From positions 1-46,502 of the forward strand of contig JAFRFY010000133.1 in assembly GCA_017434085.1 (NCBI GenBank): a DNA stretch of 46,502 nt, in the 5' to 3' direction. The notes under the pieces are model-generated. The model was not told the origin of the DNA. It made no database searches and saw only the letters and a list, made by a program, of their open reading frames with translations. Shown piece after piece: positions 38,965 to 46,502 of the stretch. Numbering within the stretch: the stretch's first letter is position 1; each line of letters starts with the position of its first letter. The position numbers and the translations under genes are program-made. Origin of the DNA: Clostridia bacterium. Its GTDB lineage: Bacteria; Bacillota; Clostridia; Christensenellales; Aristaeellaceae.

Positions 38965-39573
38965 TCACAGCGCCGCTTTGATGGCCGCGAGGAGGTCGTC
39001 GTAATCCTCGAAGGCGGGCAGGTCGGGGTTATCCTTCTTGATCTGCTCGGTGGAGCGGAACAGGAACCCGGCCTTGCTGGCGCGGATCATGCCCAGGTCG
39101 TTGTAGCTGTCCCCGCAGGCGATGGTGTCAAAGCCCACGGATTGAAGCGCCTTCACCGTGCTCAGCTTGGACTGGGCGATGCGGATCTTGTAGCCGGAGA
39201 TCATGCCGTCCGGCGCGACCTCCAGGGCGTTGCACAGCAAGGTCGGCCAGCCCAGCTTTTCCATCAGGGGCCGGGCGAACTGCGTGAAGGTGTCCGAGAG
39301 GATCACCGCCTGGGTGGTGGCGCGCAGTTCGTCCAGGAAGGCCTTCGCGCCCGGCAGCGGGTCGATTTTGGCGATGGTGGCCTGTATGTCACGAAGCCCC
39401 AGGCCGTGCTCGCGCAGTATGCCCAGCCGCCAGTTCATCAGCTTGTCGTAGTCGGGCTCGTCCCGGGTGGTGCGCCTCAGCTCCGGTATGCCGCTGGCCT
39501 CGGAAAACGCGATCCAGATCTCTGGCACCAGCACGCCCTCGAGATCCAGGCAGACGATGTTCAGATCACTCAT
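38965..39573 (-). CDS. thrH: ThrH-like HAD phosphatase / homoserine phosphotransferase
   Basis: 202 residues from the ATG at 39573. HAD motif I is CLDLEGVLVPEIW, where the second Asp is Glu, the ThrH form; motif II VILSDTFTQFA; motif III Lys in RIAQSKLSTV; motif IV ACGDSYNDLGMI. ThrH of Pseudomonas dephosphorylates phosphoserine and can move the phosphate to homoserine. It may supply serine or threonine here. The stop is followed by the shared terminator. Weak ribosome binding site. Confidence 0.87.
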   Translation of the reverse strand: MSDLNIVCLDLEGVLVPEIWIAFSEASGIPELRRTTRDEPDYDKLMNWRLGILREHGLGLRDIQATIAKIDPLPGAKAFLDELRATTQAVILSDTFTQFARPLMEKLGWPTLLCNALEVAPDGMISGYKIRIAQSKLSTVKALQSVGFDTIACGDSYNDLGMIRASKAGFLFRSTEQIKKDNPDLPAFEDYDDLLAAIKAAL

Positions 39574-39628
39574 GATAGGACCCCCGCTTTCGTGTGAATG
39601 GATATAGTTTACCACAGGAATGTGAACT

Positions 39629-40009
39629 TTACAAGGGATGCTCCCGAAACCATTCCCGGGTGGCCTCGAGGTCGCGGTTGAGCTGGGCCTTGAGGGCGTC
39701 CAGGCTGTCGAAGCGGCGCTCGGGCCGGAGGAAGCGCAGGTATTCCACCCGCACGCGCAGGCCGTACAGGTCGCCCTCGTAGTTAAGCAGGTGCGCCTCG
39801 ATGGTGGGCTTGCCCTCGGGCAGCGTGGGGTGGATGCCCTGGTTCAGCATGCAGGGGCGCGGCGCGGCCTCGCCCTCCAGCAACACGGCCGCCGCGTAGA
39901 CGCCGTTTTCCGGCAGCGCGGGGGAGCCCTCCGGCCGTATGTTGGCCGTGGGAAAGCCCAGCTGCCTTCCCATCTGCTTGCCGTGCTCCACCGTGCCCGT
40001 GAATGTCAT
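39629..40009 (-). CDS. Stand-alone riboflavin kinase
   Basis: 126 residues from the ATG at 40009 (AGGAGGT upstream). It covers only the flavokinase half of RibF: GTVEHGKQMGRQLGFPTANIRP carries the PTAN motif and Thr/Asn that bind Mg-ATP and flavin, and GIHPTLPEGKPTIEAHLLNYEGDLYGLRVRVEYLRFLRPERRFDSLDALKAQLNRD is the C-terminal signature. Phosphorylates riboflavin to FMN. Most bacteria fuse this to an FAD synthetase domain; here that half is absent. 56 nt upstream of thrH, probably co-transcribed with it. Confidence 0.87.
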   Translation of the reverse strand: MTFTGTVEHGKQMGRQLGFPTANIRPEGSPALPENGVYAAAVLLEGEAAPRPCMLNQGIHPTLPEGKPTIEAHLLNYEGDLYGLRVRVEYLRFLRPERRFDSLDALKAQLNRDLEATREWFREHPL

Positions 40010-40343
40010 GGCGAGGACCTCCTGATGGATGATGGGCCCATTATACCACATATCCAGCGACAAATGAAGCATCTCAATGATAAAAGGCATGGATGTCACA
40101 GCAGCGTTGGACTTTTGTTTGAAATTCAGACCGTTTTGTTCATACTGGGTACATCTTTGGAATATATAATAGCATCATTGAGGGTTCGCCACCTTCATGG
40201 TCCGGCAGACGTGCCGGGTGAATGCGCGACAGCCGCACGCCAGCGGTGCTCGCGCATGACAACCGTATCCCCAAACACTGATCCCCGCCTCGCGGCGCCA
40301 ACTTGCAAGGGTGTCGCGCACAGGCGGGGACAGACAATTTTCA

Positions 40344-40385
40344 GGGTGCAGAGTACAGAGTACAGAGTACAGAGTGCAGAGTACA
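40344..40385. repeat. Tandem heptamer array (GAGTACA-type)
   Basis: Six consecutive 7-bp units: GGGTGCA, GAGTACA x3, GAGTGCA, GAGTACA. It abuts the terminator of the mre operon. The design resembles the heptad-iterated ends of the MITE-like elements but with a different unit. The remaining intergenic part (40010-40343) shows no gene; ATTATA at 40041-40046 could be the -10 of the riboflavin kinase gene. Confidence 0.85.
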
Positions 40386-40388
40386 GAG

Positions 40389-40428
40389 AAGGCCGCCTCC
40401 GTTCGGTTTGCGAACGGAGGCGGCCTTT
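40389..40428 (-). terminator. Terminator of the mre-rodA operon
   Basis: AAGGCCGCCTCCGTTCG / CGAACGGAGGCGGCCTT, a 17-bp perfect stem with a 5-nt loop, six bases after the rodA stop codon. The T-tract on the minus side is weak (CTTCTCTGT). Confidence 0.8.
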
Positions 40429-40433
40429 AAATT

Positions 40434-41675
40434 TTACAGCTGCACGACGCGGTTGGTGCTGGTGCGCTGCTGGAGCTCGCGCTGGCGGTAGCGCATGACC
40501 ACGTTGAGCACCAGGCCGACGCCCATCATGTTGGTGAGCATGTTGGAGCCCCCGTAGCTGACGAAGGGCAGGGGGATGCCCGTGACGGGCAGAAGCCCTA
40601 TGACCATGCCCACGTTCTCCACCACGTGGAAGATCATCATGGCGGACACGCCCACGATCAGGTAGGAGCCGTAGGGGTCGTTGACCTTGATGGACAGCCA
40701 GATCATGCGCCCGATCAGCGCCATGTAGGCCAGTACCAGCGCGCAGCCGCCCACAAGGCCGAAGGATTCGCACACGATGGCGAATATGAAGTCGGTGTGG
40801 TCGTCGGAGATGTAGCCCAGCGAGGCGAAGCTGCCCGGCGACACGATGCCCTTGCCCCAGATGCCGCCAGAACCGATGGCGATCTGCCCGTTGATGACCT
40901 GCCGGGCCTTGTCGGGATAGGCCTCGGGGTTCAGCCAGATGAGGATGCGTTCGAAGCGGAAGTTGTCCGATGCCGAGTTGTTCATGAAGTACCAAAGCGG
41001 CACCAGCAAAAGCGCGAAGGCGATGATGACGCCCCAGATCAGCTTGGCGTTGGTGCCGGACACCAGCACCATCACCGCGAACACCGCCAGGTACACCAGC
41101 GCCGTGCCCACGTCCGGCTGGGCGACGATCAGCACCAGCGGTATGCCGGTGTAGATGGCCAGGGGGATGATGTCCGAGAACTTCATGATGGGCTTGGTGC
41201 GCACCGAGAAGGCCTTCGCCAGGGCGATGATGATGGCGATCTTGCCGATCTCCGAGGTCTGGAAGCCGCGGTCGCCGCCGCCCCAGGACAGAAACGCCGT
41301 CATGCCGCCGCGGCCCACCTGCGCCACCAGCAGCGTGAACACCAACAGGCCGATGTTGGCGGTGTAGATCACGTTGGCGTACTGGCCGTAGAGATCGTAG
41401 GGGAAGAATATGATAAACGCCATGGCCACAAGCCCCGCGCCAATCCACATCAGCTGGAGCCTGGGGTAGAGTATGGACTGGGTCTGCAGCATCTCCACGA
41501 TGTTCGCGGGATATTCGGTCACCTGGCTGGAGGTCGCGGAGAATATGCACACGACCCCGAACAGCGATATGACCACGACGATCAGGAACAGCGGCCAGTC
41601 GAAGTACTTCATCAGGCTGCGGTCGAACTGATTGTCCCGGATGTACTTGAAGAATGCCCGGATTCTTGAGAACAT
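40434..41675 (-). CDS. rodA: SEDS peptidoglycan glycosyltransferase RodA
   Basis: 413 residues, about ten membrane helices. SEDS signatures: SWGGGDRGFQTSEIGKIAIIIALA, LIVAQPDVGTALVYLAVF with the catalytic-region Asp, SDDHTDFIFAIVCESFGLVG, and GIPLPFVSYGGSNMLTNMMGVGLVLNV near the C-terminus. Polymerises glycan from lipid II for elongation with PBP2. Its place at the end of mreBCD-pbp2 supports RodA rather than FtsW/SpoVE. AAAGGAG precedes the ATG; 22 nt after pbp2. Confidence 0.94.
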   Translation of the reverse strand: MFSRIRAFFKYIRDNQFDRSLMKYFDWPLFLIVVVISLFGVVCIFSATSSQVTEYPANIVEMLQTQSILYPRLQLMWIGAGLVAMAFIIFFPYDLYGQYANVIYTANIGLLVFTLLVAQVGRGGMTAFLSWGGGDRGFQTSEIGKIAIIIALAKAFSVRTKPIMKFSDIIPLAIYTGIPLVLIVAQPDVGTALVYLAVFAVMVLVSGTNAKLIWGVIIAFALLLVPLWYFMNNSASDNFRFERILIWLNPEAYPDKARQVINGQIAIGSGGIWGKGIVSPGSFASLGYISDDHTDFIFAIVCESFGLVGGCALVLAYMALIGRMIWLSIKVNDPYGSYLIVGVSAMMIFHVVENVGMVIGLLPVTGIPLPFVSYGGSNMLTNMMGVGLVLNVVMRYRQRELQQRTSTNRVVQL

Positions 41676-41697
41676 TGACGAACTCCTTTTTCAGGAA

Positions 41698-44175
41698 TTA
41701 TTCGGCCAGCGTGAACTCGCCCGCCACGGTGGTGGTCTCCACGTGCTGGAGGCTGTCGAGGTAGTATTCGATGGTGCGGATGACCGCAGGGGAGGAATAC
41801 GCGCCGGAATAGCCGTTCTGGATGTAGCACACCACCACGATCTTCGGGTCGTCGGCGGGGGCGTAGGCCACCATCCAGCTGTTGTTTTCCACGTCGAGCT
41901 GGGTCCTCTGGGAGGTCCCGGTCTTGGCGGCGATCTTGTAGCGCGCCTCGCGGAAGTACTTGGAGGCGGTGCCGCCGGCGACCTCGTCGGTAACCTCCTC
42001 CATGCCCTTGCGTATGGCGGCGTAGTAGGCGGGGTCGGTGTCGATGACGTTGGCGATGACCGGCTGCTTCTCCAGCACGATCTGCCCGTCGGGGGCGATG
42101 ATCTTGTCCACGATCTGGGCGTCGTACACGGTGCCGCCGTTGACGATGGCGCTCACGTAGCGGGCGACGGCCACCGGCGTCACCTGGGTGACGGACTGGC
42201 CGATGCCGCACATGATGGTCTCATTGGGGGTCCAGAAAAGGTCGGCCAGGTAGGTAACGTAGGTGTTGACCATGTAGTGGCTGGCGATGTAATCCCCCGG
42301 CAGGCCCAGGTCGTACTGCAATATCTCGCGGATGGGGCGGTACCAGTCGGTCTTCTGCTCATAGCTGACCGCGATGCGCATCAGGTCGGCGATGGCCTTC
42401 TCCATCACCTCGTTGGTGATGTTCATCTGCCGCTCGGTGATGGTCTTGGTCAGGCTGGCCTTGATGGCCTCGTAGGTCAGAAGCGGCTTGGCGGTGTTCT
42501 GCCAGGTGGGGGAGTTGTCCGGGTCGTAGAGCATGTGCTGGTTGCCCACGATGGAGGTGGCCTCGCCGGGCAGTTCGATGTTGGTCTTGCTGGTCAGGCC
42601 CAGGGCGGCGGCCCACTGGTACAGCCGGTCGATGCCCAGGCGGTAGCTGCACTCGTAGAAGAAGTAGTTGCAGGAGTTCTTGAGGCCCTCCACGATGGTC
42701 TGGTTCTGGTGCAGCGCGGGGTTGGAGGTCCAGCACTTGGCGGGGTTGGTCTGGTTGGTCTTGTAGAAGCCGCCCATGTCGCTGATGCGCTCGTCCAGCG
42801 TCAATACGCCCTCGGACAGCGAGCCCAGCGCCGTGCACAGCTTGAATATGGAGCCGGGGGCGTCCTTGGTGGAGATGGCGCGGTTGTACAGGGGGTCGTT
42901 GCCCTCCATGGCCTCGGACCACAGGGATTCGTCCACCTTGCCGTCGTTGAATATGGACAGGTCGTAGTCGGGATAGCTGATCATCCCCAGCACCCGGCCG
43001 GTGTAGGGGTCCATGGCCACCATCGCGCCGGATTCCGCCAGGCTGATGGTCCAGTCGTTTTGCTTGTACTGCTTGACGATGTCCTCGTTCTCGCGCTTCC
43101 AGTGGTCGCGGCGCATGGTCTTTTCCTGCTGCTGGCGGATGTCCAGTATGGTGGACTTCAGCGCGGCGGACATCACGTCCTCCAGGTCCACGTCGATGGT
43201 CAGCACCACGGAGTTGCCGTCGGTGGGCGCGGTGTAGGACAGCTCGCGCACGGCCTTGCCGCGGGTGTCCACCTCCACCACGCGCTTGCCCTGGCGGTAT
43301 TTGATGAAGGGGGTGAGCTGGTCCTCGAGGGAGCGCTCGATGCCGTCGGAGCCGATGTAGGCGTCGTTGGGGTAGCCCTGGCTCTGGTAGGTCTCCAGCG
43401 CGTTCTGGCTGATCTTGCTGATGTAGCCGGTGACGTGGCAGGCGGTGCGCCCCTGGGGGTACACCCGGGAGGAGCTCTCGGACACGTCGATGCCCAGCAG
43501 GTCCAGCGCCCGCACCTCGATCTCGGAGACCGTCTCGTAGCCCACGTCGTAGGCGATGGTCACCGGGGTGGAGTTGAAGGCGTTCATGCGGCTCTCCTGC
43601 CACAGGGCCAGCACCTTCACGATCAGGTCCTCGTCCCGCCTCAGGTCGATGTCGCCCCTCTGCGCGAGCTCCGTCAGGCAGTATTTATTCAACAGCGAGG
43701 GGTAGAGCTCCCGCTCGTCCACCTTGCTCAGGTAGAAGTTGGAGCGCCACTGGCGTTCGCGGGTGTTCTCCACCGCCGGGACGCCGGAGCCGGAATCGAA
43801 GTGCCAGTAGCCGTCCTCGCCCTTTTTGAGCCAGAAATCGTTCACGCAGGACTTGCCGTTGGATTCCACCAGCTTGATCACCTGTATTAGCGTCTGGGTG
43901 TAGGCCAGCCGGTCCGCGTCGCTGTTGCGGGTGGGGTCGCGGTAGAAGGTCACGTTGAAGCTGCGCCGGTCGTAGGCCAGGGGCACCATGTTGGTGTCGA
44001 ATATGGTGCCGCGGTTGCCGTAGAGCGTGATGGTCTTGGTGGAGCGGGTCGCGGCGCGGTTGGAGTAGTTGTCGCCGGTGACGCGGATCATGTAGTTCAG
44101 GCGCACGAAGAATGCGATGAACACGATAACCAGTATGCCGGACAGCACCAGCATGCGCTTAAAGTAGGGCTTCAA
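41698..44175 (-). CDS. mrdA: Penicillin-binding protein 2 (elongation-specific transpeptidase)
   Basis: 825 residues, longer than most PBP2 (~630-700). One membrane helix near the N-terminus, a dimerisation/pedestal region with several hundred residues of insertion, and a transpeptidase domain. Active-site motifs: S442-I-F-K445 in DAPGSIFKL, SCN in KNSCNYFFYECSYRLG, and K751-T-G in AAKTGTSQ. Crosslinks peptidoglycan with RodA under MreBCD. Its start overlaps the mreD stop by 4 nt. Confidence 0.94.
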   Translation of the reverse strand: MKPYFKRMLVLSGILVIVFIAFFVRLNYMIRVTGDNYSNRAATRSTKTITLYGNRGTIFDTNMVPLAYDRRSFNVTFYRDPTRNSDADRLAYTQTLIQVIKLVESNGKSCVNDFWLKKGEDGYWHFDSGSGVPAVENTRERQWRSNFYLSKVDERELYPSLLNKYCLTELAQRGDIDLRRDEDLIVKVLALWQESRMNAFNSTPVTIAYDVGYETVSEIEVRALDLLGIDVSESSSRVYPQGRTACHVTGYISKISQNALETYQSQGYPNDAYIGSDGIERSLEDQLTPFIKYRQGKRVVEVDTRGKAVRELSYTAPTDGNSVVLTIDVDLEDVMSAALKSTILDIRQQQEKTMRRDHWKRENEDIVKQYKQNDWTISLAESGAMVAMDPYTGRVLGMISYPDYDLSIFNDGKVDESLWSEAMEGNDPLYNRAISTKDAPGSIFKLCTALGSLSEGVLTLDERISDMGGFYKTNQTNPAKCWTSNPALHQNQTIVEGLKNSCNYFFYECSYRLGIDRLYQWAAALGLTSKTNIELPGEATSIVGNQHMLYDPDNSPTWQNTAKPLLTYEAIKASLTKTITERQMNITNEVMEKAIADLMRIAVSYEQKTDWYRPIREILQYDLGLPGDYIASHYMVNTYVTYLADLFWTPNETIMCGIGQSVTQVTPVAVARYVSAIVNGGTVYDAQIVDKIIAPDGQIVLEKQPVIANVIDTDPAYYAAIRKGMEEVTDEVAGGTASKYFREARYKIAAKTGTSQRTQLDVENNSWMVAYAPADDPKIVVVCYIQNGYSGAYSSPAVIRTIEYYLDSLQHVETTTVAGEFTLAE

Positions 44176-44720
44176 AAGTTTTTCACCTCCCGATTGCGCG
44201 ACAGCGCGCGGTTCGGGTTTTTACCCACGAGCATACGCTGCATCGCGGGGCGCAAAAGCATCGTGAGCGCGGTGCAGATCAGCGCGCGGATCAGTATGTT
44301 GAGCAAATACAGCCACTGCATGGCGGCGGTGTTGAAGTACTGCGCCACCAGTATGGCGATCTCCCCCATGGTGTACAGCGCGAACACCCAGACGGCCTGC
44401 CACAGTATCCTGCGGCGCTGCTTGCGCCGGGAGGGCAGCAGGCGCTCGGCGGGGACGTACACGATCAGGCCGATCATGAACCCCACGAACATGAAGAAGA
44501 ACGTCATGGCGCCCAGCGTGCCGGTGGTGATGTCCATCAACAGCCCGCCCAGCGTGCCGAACAGCAGCCCGCTCATGCGCCCCAGCACCATGCCGATGCC
44601 GAAAACGGCCACGATCGTCAGCGGCACGGTATACACCCCGCCGTAGACGATGGGCATGACGGCGGTGTCCAGCAGGAAACACGCCAGTATGAGCAGTATC
44701 GGGCTGAATCGACGGAACAC
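44172..44720 (-). CDS. mreD: Rod shape-determining protein MreD
   Basis: 182 residues, five to six membrane helices, matching MreD by size and by position between mreC and pbp2. The helix run includes LILACFLLDTAVMPIV and LLFGTLGGLLMDITTGTLGAMTFFFMFVGFMIGLIV, where the LxGLLxDxxTGxxLG pattern is typical of MreD. Basic C-terminal tail (GKNPNRALSRNREVKNF). Confidence 0.9.
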   Translation of the reverse strand: MFRRFSPILLILACFLLDTAVMPIVYGGVYTVPLTIVAVFGIGMVLGRMSGLLFGTLGGLLMDITTGTLGAMTFFFMFVGFMIGLIVYVPAERLLPSRRKQRRRILWQAVWVFALYTMGEIAILVAQYFNTAAMQWLYLLNILIRALICTALTMLLRPAMQRMLVGKNPNRALSRNREVKNF

Positions 44721-44742
44721 GGCATTACCTCCGGAGGAATAT

Positions 44743-45840
44743 TTACGTCGTTCTCACCCATTCGTCCTCGGGCAGGGTTTCGATCTGCGGCTGCACGCTG
44801 GCGGACGGGTAGGTCCAGTTCGCCTCGGCGGGCGTGGGCGAGGGCGTCGGTGTGACGTTGGCGCCCGGGGCCGGGGTGGCCTGGGTGACGGGCTTCATGG
44901 TGTTCACGGTGCTGGGCAGGTTCTCGTCGGAATCGGTCTCCACGACCTCGCGCAGCACGAAGACCTCCTCCAGGTGCTGGAAGTCCACCGAGGGAGCCAC
45001 CACCGCGTAGCTGCCCTCGCTGCCGGCGTCCATGGACACGGCGGTGACGGTGCCGATGTGCAGCCCCTTGGGGAACAGCGAATCGGTGCCGGAGGTGATG
45101 ACCGTGTCGCCGGGCACCACGTTGTTCAGGCTGGGCAGGTAGTACACATAGCACTCCGCCCGCACGGCGGACTGGGTGATCTCGCCGCGCATGATGCCGT
45201 TGTCGCGGGTGGACTGCACCATGCAGGCCACGGCGGAGCGGGTGTCGATGATGCAGATGACCTTGGCGTAGTTGTTGCCGGCTTCGTACACGCGGCCCAC
45301 CAGGCCGTCGCCGTTGACCACGGCCATGCCGGCGCTGACGCCGTCGTTCTTGCCGCGGTTGATGGAAAAGGTCTCGAACCACTGGCCCGGGGCCCGGGCG
45401 ATCACCCTGGCGTAGATGGGGTCCAGCGATTCGTAGCGGCTCTTGGCCTCCAGGCTGGTCTTCAGGCGGTCGTTTTCCTGCATGGCCTCCTGGGCGGCGT
45501 TCAGCTGGAGCGACGCCTCCTGGTATTTCAGCGACAGCGCGTTGTACTCCTGCTCCAGCACGTCATAGTTGTGCCAGCGCGTGACGAACTCGCGCACGCC
45601 GCTCGTGGCGCTGGTGAAGGCGCTCTGCACGCGGCTGAACAGCGAGCCGATGCCGTTTTCCGCCAGCGATATATCGTTGGAATTGCGCAAAATCAGGAAG
45701 AACACCACCGCCGCGACCACCAGTATGACCAGTATGGAGAACAGTATGTTGCGCCGGCGTATGCGGCGCAGGCGTATCTCCTGCGGCGAGCGCTTCCTGG
45801 CGTAGCGCTTGTTTGTCTTTCTCTTCTTCTTGGAAGGCAT
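44743..45840 (-). CDS. mreC: Rod shape-determining protein MreC
   Basis: 365 residues from the ATG at 45840 (MPSKKKRKTN); ATGs at 45849 and 45858 are in frame but the GGGAG site at about 45853-45857 suits 45840 best. Basic N-terminus, one membrane helix (about 32-54), coiled coil (about 85-130) and the paired MreC beta-barrels (ARVIARAPGQWFETFSINRGKNDGVSAGMAVVNGDGLVGRV...). The C-terminal tail is Pro/Thr-rich (QATPAPGANVTPTPSPTPAEA). Scaffolds PBP2 outside the membrane. Confidence 0.93.
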   Translation of the reverse strand: MPSKKKRKTNKRYARKRSPQEIRLRRIRRRNILFSILVILVVAAVVFFLILRNSNDISLAENGIGSLFSRVQSAFTSATSGVREFVTRWHNYDVLEQEYNALSLKYQEASLQLNAAQEAMQENDRLKTSLEAKSRYESLDPIYARVIARAPGQWFETFSINRGKNDGVSAGMAVVNGDGLVGRVYEAGNNYAKVICIIDTRSAVACMVQSTRDNGIMRGEITQSAVRAECYVYYLPSLNNVVPGDTVITSGTDSLFPKGLHIGTVTAVSMDAGSEGSYAVVAPSVDFQHLEEVFVLREVVETDSDENLPSTVNTMKPVTQATPAPGANVTPTPSPTPAEANWTYPSASVQPQIETLPEDEWVRTT

Positions 45841-45858
45841 TGATGTCATCGCTCCCAA

Positions 45859-46502
45859 TTATACTTCGATCAGGCACCCGCTCAGCGATATCTTCTGCGC
45901 CAGCCGGTCGTTGGAGGCGGCCAGGCACGCGCCCAGGGCCACGTCGTCCTGGGGATTTTCGTGGACCATGACGTTGAGCTTGAGCATCTCGCCCAGCCGG
46001 TCGGACAGTCCCTCCAGCTGCGCGCCGCCGCCGGACAGGTAGATGCCCTGGGGCAGTATGTCCTCCGCAAGCTCCGGGGGGATGTTCTCGAAGGCGTCCC
46101 GTATGTTCTCCACCAGCATCTCAAGCGGCGGCATGATGGCCCTGTGGATGTCCTCGGCGGTGATCTCCACCGTGGCGGGCTTGCCGCTGATGGCGTCGCG
46201 GCCGCGGAGCGCCACCTTGTCCCGGGACAGGTTGGGGTTCATCACGGCGGTGCCCAGGTCCACCTTCAGGTCCTCGGCGGTGCGCTGGCCGATGATCAGC
46301 TTCTTCTCCCGGCGTATGTAGCGCATGATGGATTCGTCCAGCGCCAGGGAGCCGGTGCGCATGGTGCGGGCGGCCACCACGCCGTTCATGGACATGATGC
46401 ACACCTCGGTGGTGGAGCCGCCGATCAGTATCAGCATCGAGCCCCGGGGCTCCTCGATGGGGATGCCCGCGCCCAGCGCCGCCGCCACGGAGGTGCGGAT
46501 CA
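45859..46502 (-). CDS. mreB: MreB-family actin (partial, N-terminus outside the window)
   Basis: The last ~214 residues of an MreB-type protein. Family features: GRDAISGKPATVEITAEDIHRAI, PPELAEDILPQGIYLSGGGAQLEGL (adenosine motif) and the terminal VMVHENPQDDVALGACLA. The phosphate-2 loop reads SMLILIGGSTTEV where MreB, Mbl and MreBH have VVDIGGGTTEV, so the Asp is Leu and one Gly is Ser. It may therefore bind ATP but hydrolyse it poorly. It is the first visible gene of the mreBCD-pbp2-rodA operon; whether a second, canonical MreB exists elsewhere is not visible. Confidence 0.9.
   Translation of the reverse strand, partial: IRTSVAAALGAGIPIEEPRGSMLILIGGSTTEVCIMSMNGVVAARTMRTGSLALDESIMRYIRREKKLIIGQRTAEDLKVDLGTAVMNPNLSRDKVALRGRDAISGKPATVEITAEDIHRAIMPPLEMLVENIRDAFENIPPELAEDILPQGIYLSGGGAQLEGLSDRLGEMLKLNVMVHENPQDDVALGACLAASNDRLAQKISLSGCLIEV

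Noticed and set aside
41632..43890. 752-codon plus-strand frame antisense to pbp2
   Set aside because: Shadow of PBP2, whose SxxK, SxN and KTG motifs are all intact on the minus strand.

Overview
The window is a GC-rich stretch of a chromosome, most likely from a high-GC Clostridia member of the Firmicutes (Christensenellales- or Oscillospirales-like gut or anaerobic lineages). The evidence is a SCIFF ranthipeptide with its radical SAM maturase, the ylmE-sepF-ylmG-ylmH-divIVA division cluster, an mreB-mreC-mreD-pbp2-rodA elongation operon, a Re-type citrate synthase homologue, YqhQ/DUF1385, and clear TTGACA/TATAAT promoters with strong GGAGG ribosome binding sites. Genus cannot be fixed from the sequence. 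No rRNA, CRISPR array, intact prophage or intact IS element is present.

Layout. 1-1.2 kb: a decayed tyrosine recombinase, an AT-rich inverted repeat, and two methionine tRNAs (elongator and initiator) on the minus strand with their own promoter and terminator. 1.2-9 kb: a membrane diguanylate cyclase, then a compact type IV pilus-like operon (transglutaminase-like protein, PilC/GspF, four small pilin-like or membrane-anchored proteins, PilT ATPase), followed by a BTAD-type regulator that ends in a degenerate GGDEF-like domain. 9-17 kb: small secreted proteins, an 809-residue AAA+ ATPase with a charged linker, a Gfo/Idh/MocA oxidoreductase, a lipoprotein with metallo-beta-lactamase and lamin-tail domains, and a PLP C-S lyase of the methionine gamma-lyase/'aluminium resistance' family. 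17-23.4 kb: scfA-scfB, an Orn/Lys/Arg decarboxylase family protein, YqhQ, a C39-like cysteine peptidase and a Cys-rich YkgJ-like protein. 23.4-25.9 kb: proS and a VapBC-like toxin-antitoxin pair. 25.9-29.2 kb: an operon of Re-citrate synthase homologue, GntR regulator and isocitrate dehydrogenase, i.e. the oxidative route to 2-oxoglutarate. 29.5-37.1 kb: lgt and a VOC protein, then a HlyD-like protein leading into ylmE-sepF-ylmG-ylmH-divIVA and a DUF5665-lspA-rluA operon. 37.1-37.5 kb: a cobalamin riboswitch on the minus strand with no gene behind it. 37.7-40 kb: an SH3/lysozyme-like secreted protein, a ThrH-like phosphatase and a stand-alone riboflavin kinase. 40.4-46.5 kb: the mreBCD-pbp2-rodA operon, with mreB cut by the window edge.

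The intergenic spaces hold several repeat families: a 24-bp palindrome (GTAGGGGCGAT...ATCGCCC type) in at least eleven copies, two homologous MITE-like elements with heptad-iterated inverted ends, a composite nested palindrome after divIVA, and a one-sided heptamer array. The points most worth following are the orphan cobalamin riboswitch with two terminators behind it, the MreB with an altered phosphate-2 motif, the SCIFF precursor with Gly at the usual thioether-acceptor position, the hairpin that would hide the ribosome binding site of the C39-like gene only in read-through transcripts, the minimal PilC/PilT locus, and the orphan AAA+ ATPase.
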